DNA of 64,000 nt from Spongospora subterranea f. sp. subterranea. Its lineage: Eukaryota > Endomyxa: Phytomyxea > Phytomyxea > Plasmodiophorida. Made by a program: the position numbers and the translations under genes. The number at the start of each line of letters is the position of its first letter. Position 1 is the stretch's first letter. Under the pieces are notes generated by a model. That model was not told the origin of the DNA. It saw nothing but the letters and a program-made list of their open reading frames with translations, and did no database searches. Location: the NCBI GenBank assembly GCA_049724395.1, contig JAUGWO010000269.1:1-64000 (forward strand), in the 5' to 3' direction. Below are positions 31,491 to 43,500 of this stretch, one piece after another.

Positions 31491-34428
31491 TGATCATGAT
31501 ATTCTCATGGGTATTTCCTTAATTTACACTGCTAGTCCGTCATTATGAATGCCAATCCTAATCCGCTGAAGAGCCTGATAATCCATGTTTCTCGAGCCTT
31601 AAAATGGTGGAGGACTCAAAAGATGTCAATGTATCAGAAATGTTTGCTGTAAACACCTTTCGGGAGCTCTGCTTCCGACAAATCACCCCAACAGCATTTG
31701 TTTGGTACATGTGAAGATGACACTTCATCTGAACTATCACGTCTACAGAGTCGTTGCCTCTACCAGATGATAACAGAGTGACACAGATTCCTCAAATCCC
31801 TCGACCTTGACAATTTCCTATTCAATTAGATCACAAATCATCGTCTTCACGGATGCAGGAGTGGTTATCTCAACCAAAAGGTGACAGAATGACACGGTCT
31901 GCTTGAATTACTTGCCGTTAACGCATTCCATTTAGATCACACCTTATCTTGTTCATTTGATGTAAGCAATAACTCAGCCATTCGAAATATTACTGCTGTC
32001 GAAAAAAACCAAGGCTTCAGAGGAACCCAAGCTCATAATTTCTTCCCATGGATCCAAGCTTGTTCATGTCGAATCAGATTCGTATTATCCGAATGGTGAT
32101 GTAACTTGCGTATCTCAAATTGCCGAAGGTTTTGCTGCAAATGATGCCGCGGTTGTTGGTTGGGCAATTATTGTGTATGGGCACAACACCCCAAAGTCTG
32201 GTATTACTGTTCATAACAAGAATTCCCTGGGTGTGTTATTTGTGTCCAATCGCTGGGTGTCCACACACTCAAAGACCCTGACGTATTCCCAGTATTCGAT
32301 CCATGTTTGCTACTCCTCGTCCCGCAGCCTACCCATGTCCTCATCATGATCGTGAATTGCAGCACATTGATTTGTAAAGCCCTTTTTTGAAGATCCACAG
32401 TTCACGACAGAGTGCTACATTATTGCACAAAGGGGTTCACAATTATTCGAGACCTCATCCAATCCGCCCCGATCAAGACAGTCGGAAACAACTCGAGACA
32501 ATCATTTGCGCCGCGCCTGAGTTGAAACCCAAACAGTATTATCGGGGAACGCCACTAGGAATCGTCTGGAAATATGCATGTTGCTTTTAATAATCTTGAT
32601 TGACTTCCTCACGAACGTCGAAAAAATCTGTCTCAAAGGGCTATGCCATCCTCGATCAGTATGCTGGCTACCTTTGAAAGAGAATATGAAAGTTCAAAAG
32701 TTCTTCCCTGGATGGTGACGCAGGTCATATCATCATGCAGACAGAGTTTATGGAAACAGTAATGTCTCTCCGCTGGAATCTGATTCCATTCACGGTTTCA
32801 TTATTGACGATTACTTTTCGGAAGCCAATGTGACGTTGACCTCTGGGTTTTGTCCCATAATTAATCGAACAATTCCGTTTCTGATCAGCATCCTGTCTGG
32901 CAAAACGTCGTTGCATTACAAAAAGCATTTTGCAGCTCTTTTTCAAGCCATTATAATGCAGTGTGCAGTTGTCAAGGAAAATCGCTCCACAGAAATGTGA
33001 GCTGTGGTTTGAAAACACTGTGGCCGCTAGAAAATATTCACTATCACCGAATGCAAGAACGTTAGGCATATCGAAAATATTGTAAGCACTCAAAAGGCGC
33101 ATTGAACGTCCAGTATCAATGGTGTCGTTTCAAAACGAATTTCCTGGCATGACCCATCCAGATTGTTACCTAACCAGATATGCTATGCAGATCCAATCTC
33201 TTGCACGAATGACATGGCTCTTCCGGTAAAAAAACCTGACATTGAACAAGACAATGGCGCATCGGGACTCAACAATAATAGTGACGTGACATTTATACGG
33301 AACCGACATCGATATCCCAAAGGACTTTCCATTCACAGCGTTTCGGCAAAAGTAATTACACCTTCGTGCGTCGCATGCAATACCAGGTTCACCCGCGGGA
33401 CCGCACTACCAACGCCGCAAAGAACTGGTCCCAATGCAGTTCTATCCATTTAACCCTCTCCAAGGCTTTAACCCAGGACGAGCGGAAAGAAGTAGCTGAT
33501 CTTTTGCAAAAAGAACCGGAAATGCGAGACACGATCCCTAATAAATCAAGATCAATCTCAAATCGTCAATGTGAATGCCACAGCCACAAAGGAAAAGCTA
33601 CTTCTTTCCTCTCGTCGCTTGTTAAAGCCTTGGAGAGACATGTATCGGTTAAGTGGATTGAACTGCATTGGGACCAATTGTTGGCTTACATTGGTGATGC
33701 GGCTGGCAACAGGTAGGTTTTGGTCATTGGAACGTAAAATCTGCCAGCGACCTTGGAAATGTACACACACCCAACTGTCCGTAGAGTGTACAGTACACCC
33801 CTCATTTGTGCCGGTTCAACGAAACAACGCTGTTGTCTGTGTGTGTTTCTCTCCCCGTCCCCGTCACAGACAATATCTGCCATCGTTCCCGCGTGGTCGT
33901 GACTGCGCTTGAGGGCGACAACGCGTTAATCGGCATGTGTCCATCGTTCATGATGTCCGTGATTGCCGCGTTCCAAACGTTTCTCCCCGTCGTGAAGCGC
34001 GATGGCGAGTCAATTACAAACCAAATTGCCGTCCGATCTCACGTGAGAACACTCCAACGTCAATTCGACTAACCAACGTATTGTCGAAGCAGAAAATCTG
34101 GTTCCTACTACGATTACCGAGATCGCCAGTCCATTGACCTTTAAGATGTTCAATGCCACAACGCGTCTCGCGCGACATTGCTATCTCAGGCCGGATACCA
34201 CCTCCAGCCTGATCTTCGACGCCTATAAATCGGTGCCTTGCTAAGCCGCTAGAACAATGCTCTCAAGGAATAAATATCTCGACGACGTTCGTCACAGCAA
34301 AAATCTTGTTGAGGGCAATTTGACCCTCATCGTGCTTTCACTCTCAGATGCTCATAATAGGCTCGATCATAATCTCTCACAACTCATTCTGATATCGATC
34401 TCCGATTGCAAGCATCTACCGTTCAGCG
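31491..34428. other. Gene-poor region before the chitin deacetylase
   Basis: Overlapping short ORFs on both strands. The longest are 32725-33102 (minus, 125 codons, four Cys) and 33366-33716 (plus, 116 codons). None has a recognisable domain or consistent splice sites. A run near 32175-32200 (CACCCCAAAGTCTGGTA) weakly resembles the pogo-like TIR core. Confidence 0.35.
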
Positions 34429-36044
34429 ATGTCGATCCGCGTTGGTGTCGTGTTCCTGGTGGTATTGAGCAGTGTCTATGGGGCAATTGAATGTAATTCG
34501 AGCGCCGACGAGGATAAATCAGCTCGGTTATGATTGACATTTGTGTAGTCAATAGAGGTTCGCTGCCTGTGTGCCCATCGGGTGTATCGACCAATGCCAA
34601 ATGCAGTGCCGACACGGTTGGGTGCCAAGTTGGACTTTGCTGCTCAAAGGTTCGGGATACGATTGGTTTATGCGATGGTCAGAGAGAATTTGGGAAAACT
34701 GAATCCGTTGTCTAGTATGGATGGTGTGGACAAGGTAGACCTTACTGCAATCAGAAATCAATATGTCGTGATAATGATGCTTCCGGTTTCCCCCAATCGA
34801 GTAACTATCAGAACACATCTGTTTTCTTGAAAGCGAAACATCTGAAACTGGAGATCCTCAATAGGATCTAGACCCAGCCGACCGGGTCCACCGTCAAAGG
34901 CTCGTCCATCAGAAGCTCCCCAGAAACCGGTACCAATTTCGCGTCAAATGCTGCCGTTCTCTATTTTAAACGGTTGTTCTGGCGATTCAGCAATCTGAAG
35001 ATGGCACTACCTTCAACTGGTGTGGACCCGGTAAAGTTGTCGCCCTAACCGTAAGTGGTCTCGTGATTGGTTCTGTGCCCATTTTCTAATCGAAAACTCA
35101 GTTCGATGATGGCCCTCGTAATCCCTAATCTCAGCCGTCTTCGACCAAAATGTTCGATACTGATTCGCGTTTTTAGATACCGATTCCAGCACCGCTACTC
35201 TCCTTGCTGACCTGAGGAAAATGCCCCAGATGAAAGTGTCGTTCCTGCTATCGCCTCACTCAGAAACTGGTGTCGATCGTGACCCTGTGCAGCAAATGTG
35301 CTCTTCTGCGACAAATGATCGCCGATGGTCATTCCGCCTATGGACGTCAGTAATCTTGATCCATTTTCCGGAAATCTACAGCTTTGTTTTTTTCGACCCC
35401 GTTTTCGTCAACCGTAAATTGACAACGGTTCTGTGCAGATTCAATGACCCACACTTCGTTCCTCGATATGACGCCAGAACAAATTCGTAAAGAAATCACG
35501 GAATGGAACGACTGGTACCAGGGTTGCACAGGCTCATACCCACCGGCGCAAGTGGTTCGCCCGCCATTCGGCAACCTGAACCCGGAGCTGCGAGCGATGT
35601 TAAACTCGATTGATGTCAGTGTCGCCACGTAAGCCAACCTGTTGATTGACGTTTTTGGTTTCGATTGACCGACGGTCTTCCACCTCAGATGGAATGTGGA
35701 TTCAAACGATTGGCGTGGTGGATCCGTTAAAACCGTGTTCAACAGGGCGATTGCGGCGTACGAAAAGACTCGGACTACTGGTTCAGCTTTGATCCTTCAT
35801 CATGATGCAGTATATCGCAAGGGCGCTTCCGAAGGCACATATGGGATACTGGACATGTAAAATGCTCACAAACGACTTTGAGCGTGATCTGATCATTCGC
35901 ATCCCCACCATGAACAGGTACCAAAATTATTTTGAAGGATACGATTTCGTGAACCTGGAGACGTGCAAAGAGATGTGCATCGCAAGCGGCAGTTGCCATC
36001 AAGGAGGCGTATGGCCGGGTGTTTACAATGGGGAATTCGCCTGA
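34429..36044 (+). CDS. Secreted chitin deacetylase with hevein-type chitin-binding domain
   Basis: Removes acetyl groups from chitin, giving chitosan, outside the cell. Exon 1 (34429-34492) encodes a signal peptide (MSIRVGVVFLVVLSSVYG). Exons 2 (34549-34649) and 3 (from 34716) together make a type 1 chitin-binding domain: CPSG, CSADTVGCQVGLCCSK then YGWCGQGRPYCNQKSIC, cut by a phase-0 intron. The NodB polysaccharide deacetylase domain follows: VALT and FDDGP split by an intron at about 35050, DGHS (metal-site His region) near 35325, HTSFLDMTPEQIRKE, RPPFGNLNPEL near 35560, WNVDSNDW near 35695 and ALILHHD near 35790. The last exon ends CHQGGVWPGVYNGEFA. About eight introns of 50-66 nt. One junction near 35268 needs a one-base shift; the linker exon after 34780 is unresolved. 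Confidence 0.85.
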
Positions 36045-38309
36045 AGCAGGATGTCCCCTTAGACAAGAAATTAAATCCGATAAATCAATTTTCATCACAG
36101 ATCCCGTTGTTGGGTTTGCCTAGAAATAGATGGAGCAATGTGTGGCCAACTTTCGCGCCAATAAACGGAGCGGGGAATGGAACAATGGTAACTTGGCGAG
36201 TCGTGAAATTACCGCTGAGTATCTCATCATTTTCTGAGTTCCAACAACTGATTCCCTGAATTTCATGGTTCACCTCGCGTGCAACGATTGGGGTTCTGTT
36301 TGTGGCAACAGAGCTTAGCCAGTGTCGCCTGCTGGAACGAGATTGCCTATCGAGATCTGAATGGGCGGTAGGGGCCAAGAAACCAGCTAATCCTTTTTCA
36401 AGTCGAGATCATGTTCGTTCATTGTTGCGCTCAACATTGTGCTTAACTTGCGGTGTCAGCCAAAGTCCAACGTATCTGCCAAAGAAATGAACTAGGCGAA
36501 AATTCGAATTATCATGGAGGTTTGACCAGGTCGAACTGGTAAAAATTGCATCATCTAAAACAGGGAAGTGGTCAGGGTTTTGTATAAACCGGTCAGGGCA
36601 TGTGCCTCATTTGGCATTGCCGGGCAAAGAGGTTAACGAAGAAATCGGAATAGTTTTCAAAGAGTTTTGGCCTGAAAGGCGGCCGGATTTTGTAGCCTCA
36701 AGTTGTTGAATAAGAATTGGATCCTGGAAGCCTGGGTCAACGTGCCGGATGCATATTGGGTTGTCAATATTTGAGCCGATACGTATAGAATCGTCGGTTA
36801 GGTAGCAGTGTATGGAGGATCTGCGATCGTCCTATGTGTCGTAATGGAGTATTTTTGTGAGGATGGCGAAGGATTTTTTTTTCAAATGTAACCTGAAATT
36901 GTATTATCATTATGCGCACTTGACGTTGGAAGATACTGATGAATCGCTAAAGGTTCTTGATACGTTTGGTATTTAATCCTGTTGTGAATGCAAAAAATGG
37001 TTAGGTAGAAAAGTCTACTGATTCCATATGCTGATTGGATAGCAGAGTAATCCCTTCGATGTATCCGTTCATTCTACGTCAAGTTCCGACGAAGACTTTA
37101 ATGTCGATGTACCGAAAACATTGGATGCAGGTGTCGAATCTTCATCAAAATATTACGAATGAAACGATACATTATCGAAAAATCTGTTGACCTCATCGTG
37201 CTGCTACTACAGTACATTACAAATACCAGCAGTTGCTCCTGGTCTTGTTTCACATCAGGGGTCGTGGAGTCTCTGTCTACTATATGTGAATGATGGATCG
37301 TTGGACGTTTCGACCCAGATATTTTGCAACAAAAACGCAAAATGGTTGTTTGAACGCCCAGGAATGCAGCATGACAATATTCAGCAGACCATCAATTGAA
37401 TATTTTTGCCCGACTGGACCAAACCGTGCAGTTCCTACAGAAACTCGAGGACCACTCCCGGACTCCTACTGCTCATTCAAAATGTATTTGCTTACCAACC
37501 ACTGAATATCGTGCCTAGCAATCGCTTCCGGAGAACTATAAAAAACAATATGGCACAGAGGTACTCCGACGTTGTAGTTTCCCGGATGCTCAACTCTTTT
37601 CTGATTGGTCAAAAAATCTGGTACCGCTGGTGAACGTCGGGTTCAACCAAAATTCGTGTCAAGAAAATACCTGCTTCCACTTGCGATGCACCGGGTAATG
37701 GAGCTGGATATGGTCGTCGTCCTAGAAATTAACATGTGGCTCATACTGACGCAAACTGGAACTGATCGTTTCCCATTCATTGGGCAGAAGTATTCCGAGC
37801 GGCCCTTGAAAGAACCTCGAGCTGACCCCTGTTGTCACAAGCCATGTCCAAAAAGTTCGCAAGTGTGGACCGCTTTGGCCAATTCAAGCCTGGCGTATGC
37901 GTGCACGACGACATCGAGCTGAGCCCGTCAACTTCCCTATTGATCACAGAATTCGAGCCCCTTTCAACCAGCAAAGGATGGCACTTCTGCGGTCGGAATA
38001 TGTTCACGTTATCCACACTGGTAGAACAGGAAGAGGAAACGTTGACGGCTGACGTAACAGTTTGCGTGACCGACCCTGTGACTTCATCACGGTCAAGCCA
38101 GTGCGACGGCTGTAACATCAATATCAAACGAGAGTGCAGCTGGTATGGGCCAGCACACAAAAATATCTGCAAAACCGGAAGACCAGCGGAAACAATAGCA
38201 AAGGGTGTTATGACACGATCTAGAACCAGCAGCTATGGTCTTCAGAACCAAGTTTTTCGAATACTCAGCTCCATTCTGATATTGAACTGCGTTTTGTTCG
38301 GTTTAATCA
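36045..38309. other. Region with possible unassigned exons
   Basis: Several plus-strand open segments with spaced cysteines could be exons of a secreted protein (37290-37505: CLNAQECS, IEYFCPTGP, DSYCSF; and 37832-38270: VCVHDDIELS, CVTDPV, CDGCNI). A minus-strand ORF overlaps the second (37777-38172). I cannot join them into a model or name a family. 36400-37180 looks non-coding and AT-rich. Confidence 0.3.
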
Positions 38310-39248
38310 ATGATGTCTCTCAACGTGTACTTTGGCATTTCCTTCCTGTTATTGTTGTTGAGTTTTGGCGCTGAATCGTATGGGAAATCCTACCAAGAGA
38401 CAGTTGAATACCCAACGTCGAATGATCAACAGTATCAACCAGCTAAAGCGTATGGAGCACCGTCAGAACAAGATGACTCTTATGAAAAACCGTCTGAATC
38501 ATATGTGAAACACGTGCCCTCATATGATCAACAATATGAACCAGCTAAAGCGTATGGAGCACCGTCAGAACAAGATGACTCTTATGGAAAGCCGTCTGAA
38601 TCATATGTGAAACACTCATATGATCAACAATATGAACCAGCTAAAGCGTATGGAGCACCGTCAGAACAAGATGACTCTTATGGAAAGCCGTCTGAATCAT
38701 ATGTGAAACACTCATATGATCAACAATATGAACCAGCTAAAGCGTATGGAGCACCGTCAGAACAAGATGACTCTTATGGAAAGCCGTCTGAATCATATGT
38801 GAAACACTCATATGATCAACAATATGAACCAGCTAAAGCGTATGGAGCACCGTCAGAACAAGATGACTCTTATGGAAAGCCGTCTGAATCATATGTGAAA
38901 CACTCATATGATCAACAATATGAACCAGCTAAAGCGTATGGAGCACCGTCAGAACAAGATGACTCTTATGAAAAGCCGTCTGATTCATATGTGAAATACG
39001 TGCCCTCATATGATCAACAATATGAACCAGCTAAAGCGTATGGAGCACCGTCAGAACAAGATGACTCTTATGAAAAGCCGCCTGAATCGTATGAGCACGT
39101 GCCGTCTTATGAACAACCGTCTTCACCAGATACAGCGTATGGAGCACCTTCTGAACATGATGAGTTTTATGAGGAACCGTCAAAATCATATGAAAAACCA
39201 TCTCAGCCAGGTCAATCATATGGATTACAGTCTGGTTACAGGACGTGA
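38310..39248 (+). CDS. Secreted Tyr-rich repeat protein
   Basis: 312 residues with a clear signal peptide (MMSLNVYFGISFLLLLLSFG, cleavage probably after SFGAES). The mature part is seven full and one degenerate copies of a 32-34 residue unit: DQQYEPAKAYGAPSEQDDSY then (G/E)KPSESYVKH. Copies 2-5 are almost identical at the DNA level (96-nt unit), so the array is recent or homogenised. Each unit has four or five Tyr with Pro, Lys, Ser and acidic residues and no Cys. The composition resembles DOPA-type adhesive, eggshell or wall-matrix proteins, in which Tyr is oxidised for cross-linking. That role is inference. It follows the chitin deacetylase by 2.3 kb, so both may serve the extracellular coat. 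Confidence 0.8.
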   Translation: MMSLNVYFGISFLLLLLSFGAESYGKSYQETVEYPTSNDQQYQPAKAYGAPSEQDDSYEKPSESYVKHVPSYDQQYEPAKAYGAPSEQDDSYGKPSESYVKHSYDQQYEPAKAYGAPSEQDDSYGKPSESYVKHSYDQQYEPAKAYGAPSEQDDSYGKPSESYVKHSYDQQYEPAKAYGAPSEQDDSYGKPSESYVKHSYDQQYEPAKAYGAPSEQDDSYEKPSDSYVKYVPSYDQQYEPAKAYGAPSEQDDSYEKPPESYEHVPSYEQPSSPDTAYGAPSEHDEFYEEPSKSYEKPSQPGQSYGLQSGYRT

Positions 39249-40129
39249 AAAGCATCGGAAGTGTATGGACTAGAGTGTCATCGAAAGATAATAAACCGCG
39301 CGATGGTCATAATGAAGTGTCGGTGGTGAATGAGATTCATGGAACTTTTTGGCACAGACACTGTTCGTTGGGAAGAACTTGCGCGATTTCTTAACAAAAG
39401 CACCTCCAAAGCGAGCTTCTTCTTTTGTCACAGTTTCAGGGCATGTTGTAGATTTATCAGCAGTTTCTCCCTGCGAAGCATGTGTTGTTGTCCATGCTGA
39501 AGATACTAAAGGTAGGCCGGTTCTTTCGTATGGCTTCCGTTGATCTTTCTCGGTTTCATTCATGGTGGCTATTTGAAGGCGAAGAGGATTTCCTCTTGAT
39601 TACGTAGACCGTCGACGAGAATTACTATTCCTATTCAACGTTGTCAATGATTGCGTTTATTGTGGTTTCGCGTATAGCAGTTGAGTCTTTCATACTGCCT
39701 TTTTTGAAATACAGTTTCATTCATAGTGGCTAGGTGCAGGCGTAGGAGACGCTCTTCACCATTCCGTTGACCCCCGACATTACTGTAGGTATGATTACGG
39801 TTATGCTTTGTTGTAGGTCTCAACCCAATCAACCGCTTGCCCCGTTGACAAAGAAAAACTGGTTTGGCTCCGAGAACATGAAAACAACCATTTTTTTTTG
39901 TTAAACGACAGTCGAGATGGCACATCAACCGGACATGCCGGTGCTCAAAGGTGTGAAGTTTGCTCGGCGCCTTTGTGTCGAAACCATGATGGCGAGTATT
40001 CCGTTCATGGAACTGAAACCCGCCTGAATAATGAACCCGCTTCGCCCTTATAAGTCAATACCATCAGCGGATTATCCCCCAAAAAAATTCAATGGCTCAA
40101 AAAGACCACAAGTCTATTTGAAACCCAGT
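39249..40129. other. Spacer with short duplicated block
   Basis: A 40-bp block with TTTCATTCAT(G/A)GTGGCTA occurs near 39555 and again near 39714. A 64-codon plus ORF (39349-39543) starting MAQTLFVGKNLRDF looks protein-like but is unsupported by domain or splice context. Confidence 0.35.
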
Positions 40130-40440
40130 TTTCGTTTCTGGAAGTTGATCGTGTCGTCTTTGGCAGTCGCCGCTCTGGCAGTTTCGTTTCTGGAAGTTGA
40201 TCGTGTCGTCTTTGGCAGTCGCCGCTCTGGCAGTTTCGTTTCTGGAAGTTGATCGTGTCGTCTTTGGCAGTCGCCGCTCTGGCAGTTTCGTTTCTGGAAG
40301 TTGATCGTGTCGTCTTTGGCAGTCGTCGCTCTGGCAGTTTCGTTTCTGGAAGTTGATCGTGTCGTCTTTGGCAGTCGTCGCTCTGGCAGTTTCGTTTCTG
40401 GAAGTTGATCGTGTCCTCTTCGGCAGTCGCCGCTCTGGGG
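40130..40440. repeat. 52-nt tandem repeat, six copies
   Basis: Unit begins TTTCGTTTCTGGAAGTTGAT and recurs every 52 nt at 40130, 40182, 40234, 40286, 40338 and 40390, almost unchanged. As 52 is not a multiple of three, the long minus-strand readings through it cycle frames and are not protein evidence. It ends about 95 bp before the first VPS13 exon, next to a GC-rich patch. Confidence 0.95.
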
Positions 40441-40534
40441 TGCGAGGCCGAGGGTGGGGTGGCGCGACCCGCACACCGCTGCCGAACCTGATTACATGAG
40501 CACCCGTAGTCTCGGGTATTGATATAAATCCCAG

Positions 40535-43500
40535 CTAAAGAATGGGCACATTATTGGGGATTTGGAGCACCTGTTGATCATGGGCAATGCCATTGGGAAC
40601 CCTGGAGCCATTCAGAGTGTGTCCTGCAGCCTGGATGGGCTTGATATCGGAATCCGGACACAGGCGGGGCGAAATGTCGACCTTGTTCGGACCAATACGG
40701 GCAAAATAACAGGATCGTATAATGTTGGGGAAAGCTTAGACATATCTGCACAGGTATTGAAGAAAACATCATGTATTGCTGTTTGATCGTATATATATTT
40801 TTCAGGTTCATTCTGCGTCAATATCGTATAATTTCCTTGGTCGGTCACATTATATTCTTAGCTTATCCGAAGGTGGAGCAATCGTTTATAACCAGAACTT
40901 GCTGCAGCTCAAACTGCACCCGCTAACTGGGATTTTCGACATCTTCGTGATTACTATCGCTGCTGAAGTTTTGGCCCCTCTGATCCCTCCATCCGCTCCT
41001 CGATATTCTCCGCAAATTGATGAAAAGACGCCGACATCACTGATGACGCCTGCTCAGTCTATCTGTATATCGGTGTCATCATTGGAGTTGGGTGTTTCCA
41101 ACGACCAGTATGCGTTTTCCGTCGCTTTCCAATCTATCAATTGCCATTCTCAATGCAATTGCAACGTGAAATCCATTTCCGTGGTGAAAATGCGGCGAAG
41201 TCGTATTCTGTATTCGTCATTGGGCAAAACTGGAGGTATTGACGTTCGCTGCTCTGATTCAGTTCGTTCTGCAATCTCTTGTGATGTTGATCTGGATTTT
41301 GCGTTTGCGATCCAACCGATATCCGCCTCATTGTTCATGGATGTTCCAGTCACATTCACGTTGAGCTTCGCCGTTTTAAGCGGTTGTCGAGATCTAACTT
41401 CTCAAATTCTGCAGTTTGCCACTGCCTACTCTCGAACGTCACCAGCAAAAACCCCTGAAGTACAGAGTGGACATGAGGCGATACGTGTTGATTGCCAGTT
41501 ATCTACCATAACAGTGATTGTCAATGATGGCGCTACCCGGAGTATAACAACAACATTCTCCCATCTATCAATGGAAGGTGACACGTTTTCAGTCGGTAGT
41601 ATCACTGTTTTATACGCATCCAAAGAAACGGTGGCATCTTTGGTTTCGTGCACATCGTCACCCTTGTTCCTATACTCTCATTCACGATCTGGGTCTACGA
41701 TCGAACTGAAACCCCTAAATATTATTTTATCCTTGCCCGTTATCGCCTTTCTGAACTCCGTCCCGTCCCTATCGATTGAATCCAGTGCAACCGCTGGCAA
41801 GCACAGACCTCATGGCCCTGGGTCACAACTTCGTTTCCTGTTGCCGGCTTTGGAAGTTCGCATTTTGTCTGTCGAAAACTCACCGGTTACTTTGGTGGTC
41901 CGCGATGTTTTTATTCTTTCGGCTCCGCCGGTTGGGGATTTGAACCAGTTTTCCGATTCCACGTCGGCGACGTTCTCTGCCTATATCTCCATCGGCGGCG
42001 AGATGGTTTTGGAGTCGGCATTTTTCGGATTCGATATTTCAAATTCAATTGACGCATCACAGAACTTGAACGAGTCATACCCTGGTCGCCGAACTTTGTC
42101 AATTGGGGTAAGCATTGGCGACCTCGCTTTCCGTTTGTATCCTCATCACATTGCGGTCTGCAAAGCCTTGTCGCAGTTACCTGCACCGGAACAGCGCATC
42201 GATCGTTCTCACAATACCGGACGTAGTGATTCAAACGCATATACGTTCTCGCAAGATGACTTGCGCTCACTGAAATTTGTCGAATCTGGCAATGAACACT
42301 CTATTCGTCAAGGGCAAGTCATTCTCCTGAAGAATAGCATCTGCTGGAAGTATTTGTCGCCTCGTTGTGTTACTCATGTTCATTTCAATTCTGCCAACTT
42401 GACGTTTTTGTCATCGCTTGATCTGTCAGTACTGTTTCATTGCATTTTGTTTTCACCTCGCGTGCTTAACTGCGAATAGGGAGGCTTTTGATCCGCTATC
42501 CGGTGATCTAGTGCTCATTGAAGCATTTTCTGTGAATTTCGGTCGCGCCAGCGTTCATAAAGTAGCGCATGCTGTTGCAGCAGAAGCGTGGAAGTTATCA
42601 TGGTCTGAAACACACGCCGTCACCTCCGCCGAACTTGTTCAATTCTTGCGAATCGATTCCATGTCCAGCTTTCCGTTGCTAAGTATGTGTTTCTGGAATT
42701 TTAGCTGAAAACGTATTAATATCGGTTCAGAAACCATATCTGTAGAAGTCGCGTCAGTGTCAGTTTCAATAGCGTCTCGCATTGATGGTATTGATGTGGA
42801 TCATTGTATTGTTTCTTCAAATAAGATTCAGGCAAATACTGCGATTTTTTCCCCATCATGCATGTATTCAGTTGTAAAAGTTCGGTCAGCGTCAATCGGA
42901 ATATATCGATACGCAGATCTGCTTCAGTATCCTGTGTTTGGTCAAACCGATATTTCCTTGACATCACTTAATATTCCCATATCTTCTGACGTTGCATCCC
43001 CTGTCTCGCCATTGATGCATCAATGCCGCGGCCATCAACAGGTTCTCAATGCGTCTTTCTCTACCCCGCTAAAGGTTTGTATCAGTGGTTATATTATCGA
43101 TATGTTATCCTACACTGCGGAAACATTTTCGTCAATCACATCTGACAGGGTTGCCGCTGATGACACCGTGGTTCTTGCTGGGAATACTACCAGACTGCAT
43201 CATTGCTCTCAATTGGTATTGTCAAATCAATGCGGTATTCCGATAGTCTATCGACAGCAAGGGGTACTAGATTCAAGGCTGCTGCCTCCAGGCGAAAGAC
43301 ATAATTTCACTTGGCAATCGTATGTGTGCGTCGTTCTGCTATAGTCGTTGTCAAATTCTGCGTTCAGCTTGCTGCATCGCCATCTGCGGCTCTCGTGTCA
43401 TTCACTATTCTGGTCCTCTACAGTGGACCTTGATATAAACGAGCCTATGACAGTTCAGTTGCATCGCCCTGATGCGTTTGTTAACATACGGGTGGTCTTC

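Noticed and set aside
31032-31493. Open frames on both strands through the 21-nt array (TPKSGKY repeats)
   Set aside because: Any 21-nt repeat lacking stops is open in that frame; no signal peptide, splice sites or domain support a protein, and the other strand is equally open.
32170-32210. Second pogo-type terminal repeat (CACCCCAAAGTCTGGTA)
   Set aside because: Only about 12 bases resemble the 14.47-kb TIR and no partner end or transposase sequence is nearby.
37777-38172. 131-codon minus ORF
   Set aside because: Directly opposite a 180-codon plus ORF; neither has a domain, so at most one is real and I could not decide. Described as an unassigned region.
40097-40476. Two 120-codon minus ORFs with RNETARATTAKDD-like repeats
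   Set aside because: Product of the 52-nt tandem repeat. The unit is not a multiple of three, so the same peptide appears in shifted order in both frames.
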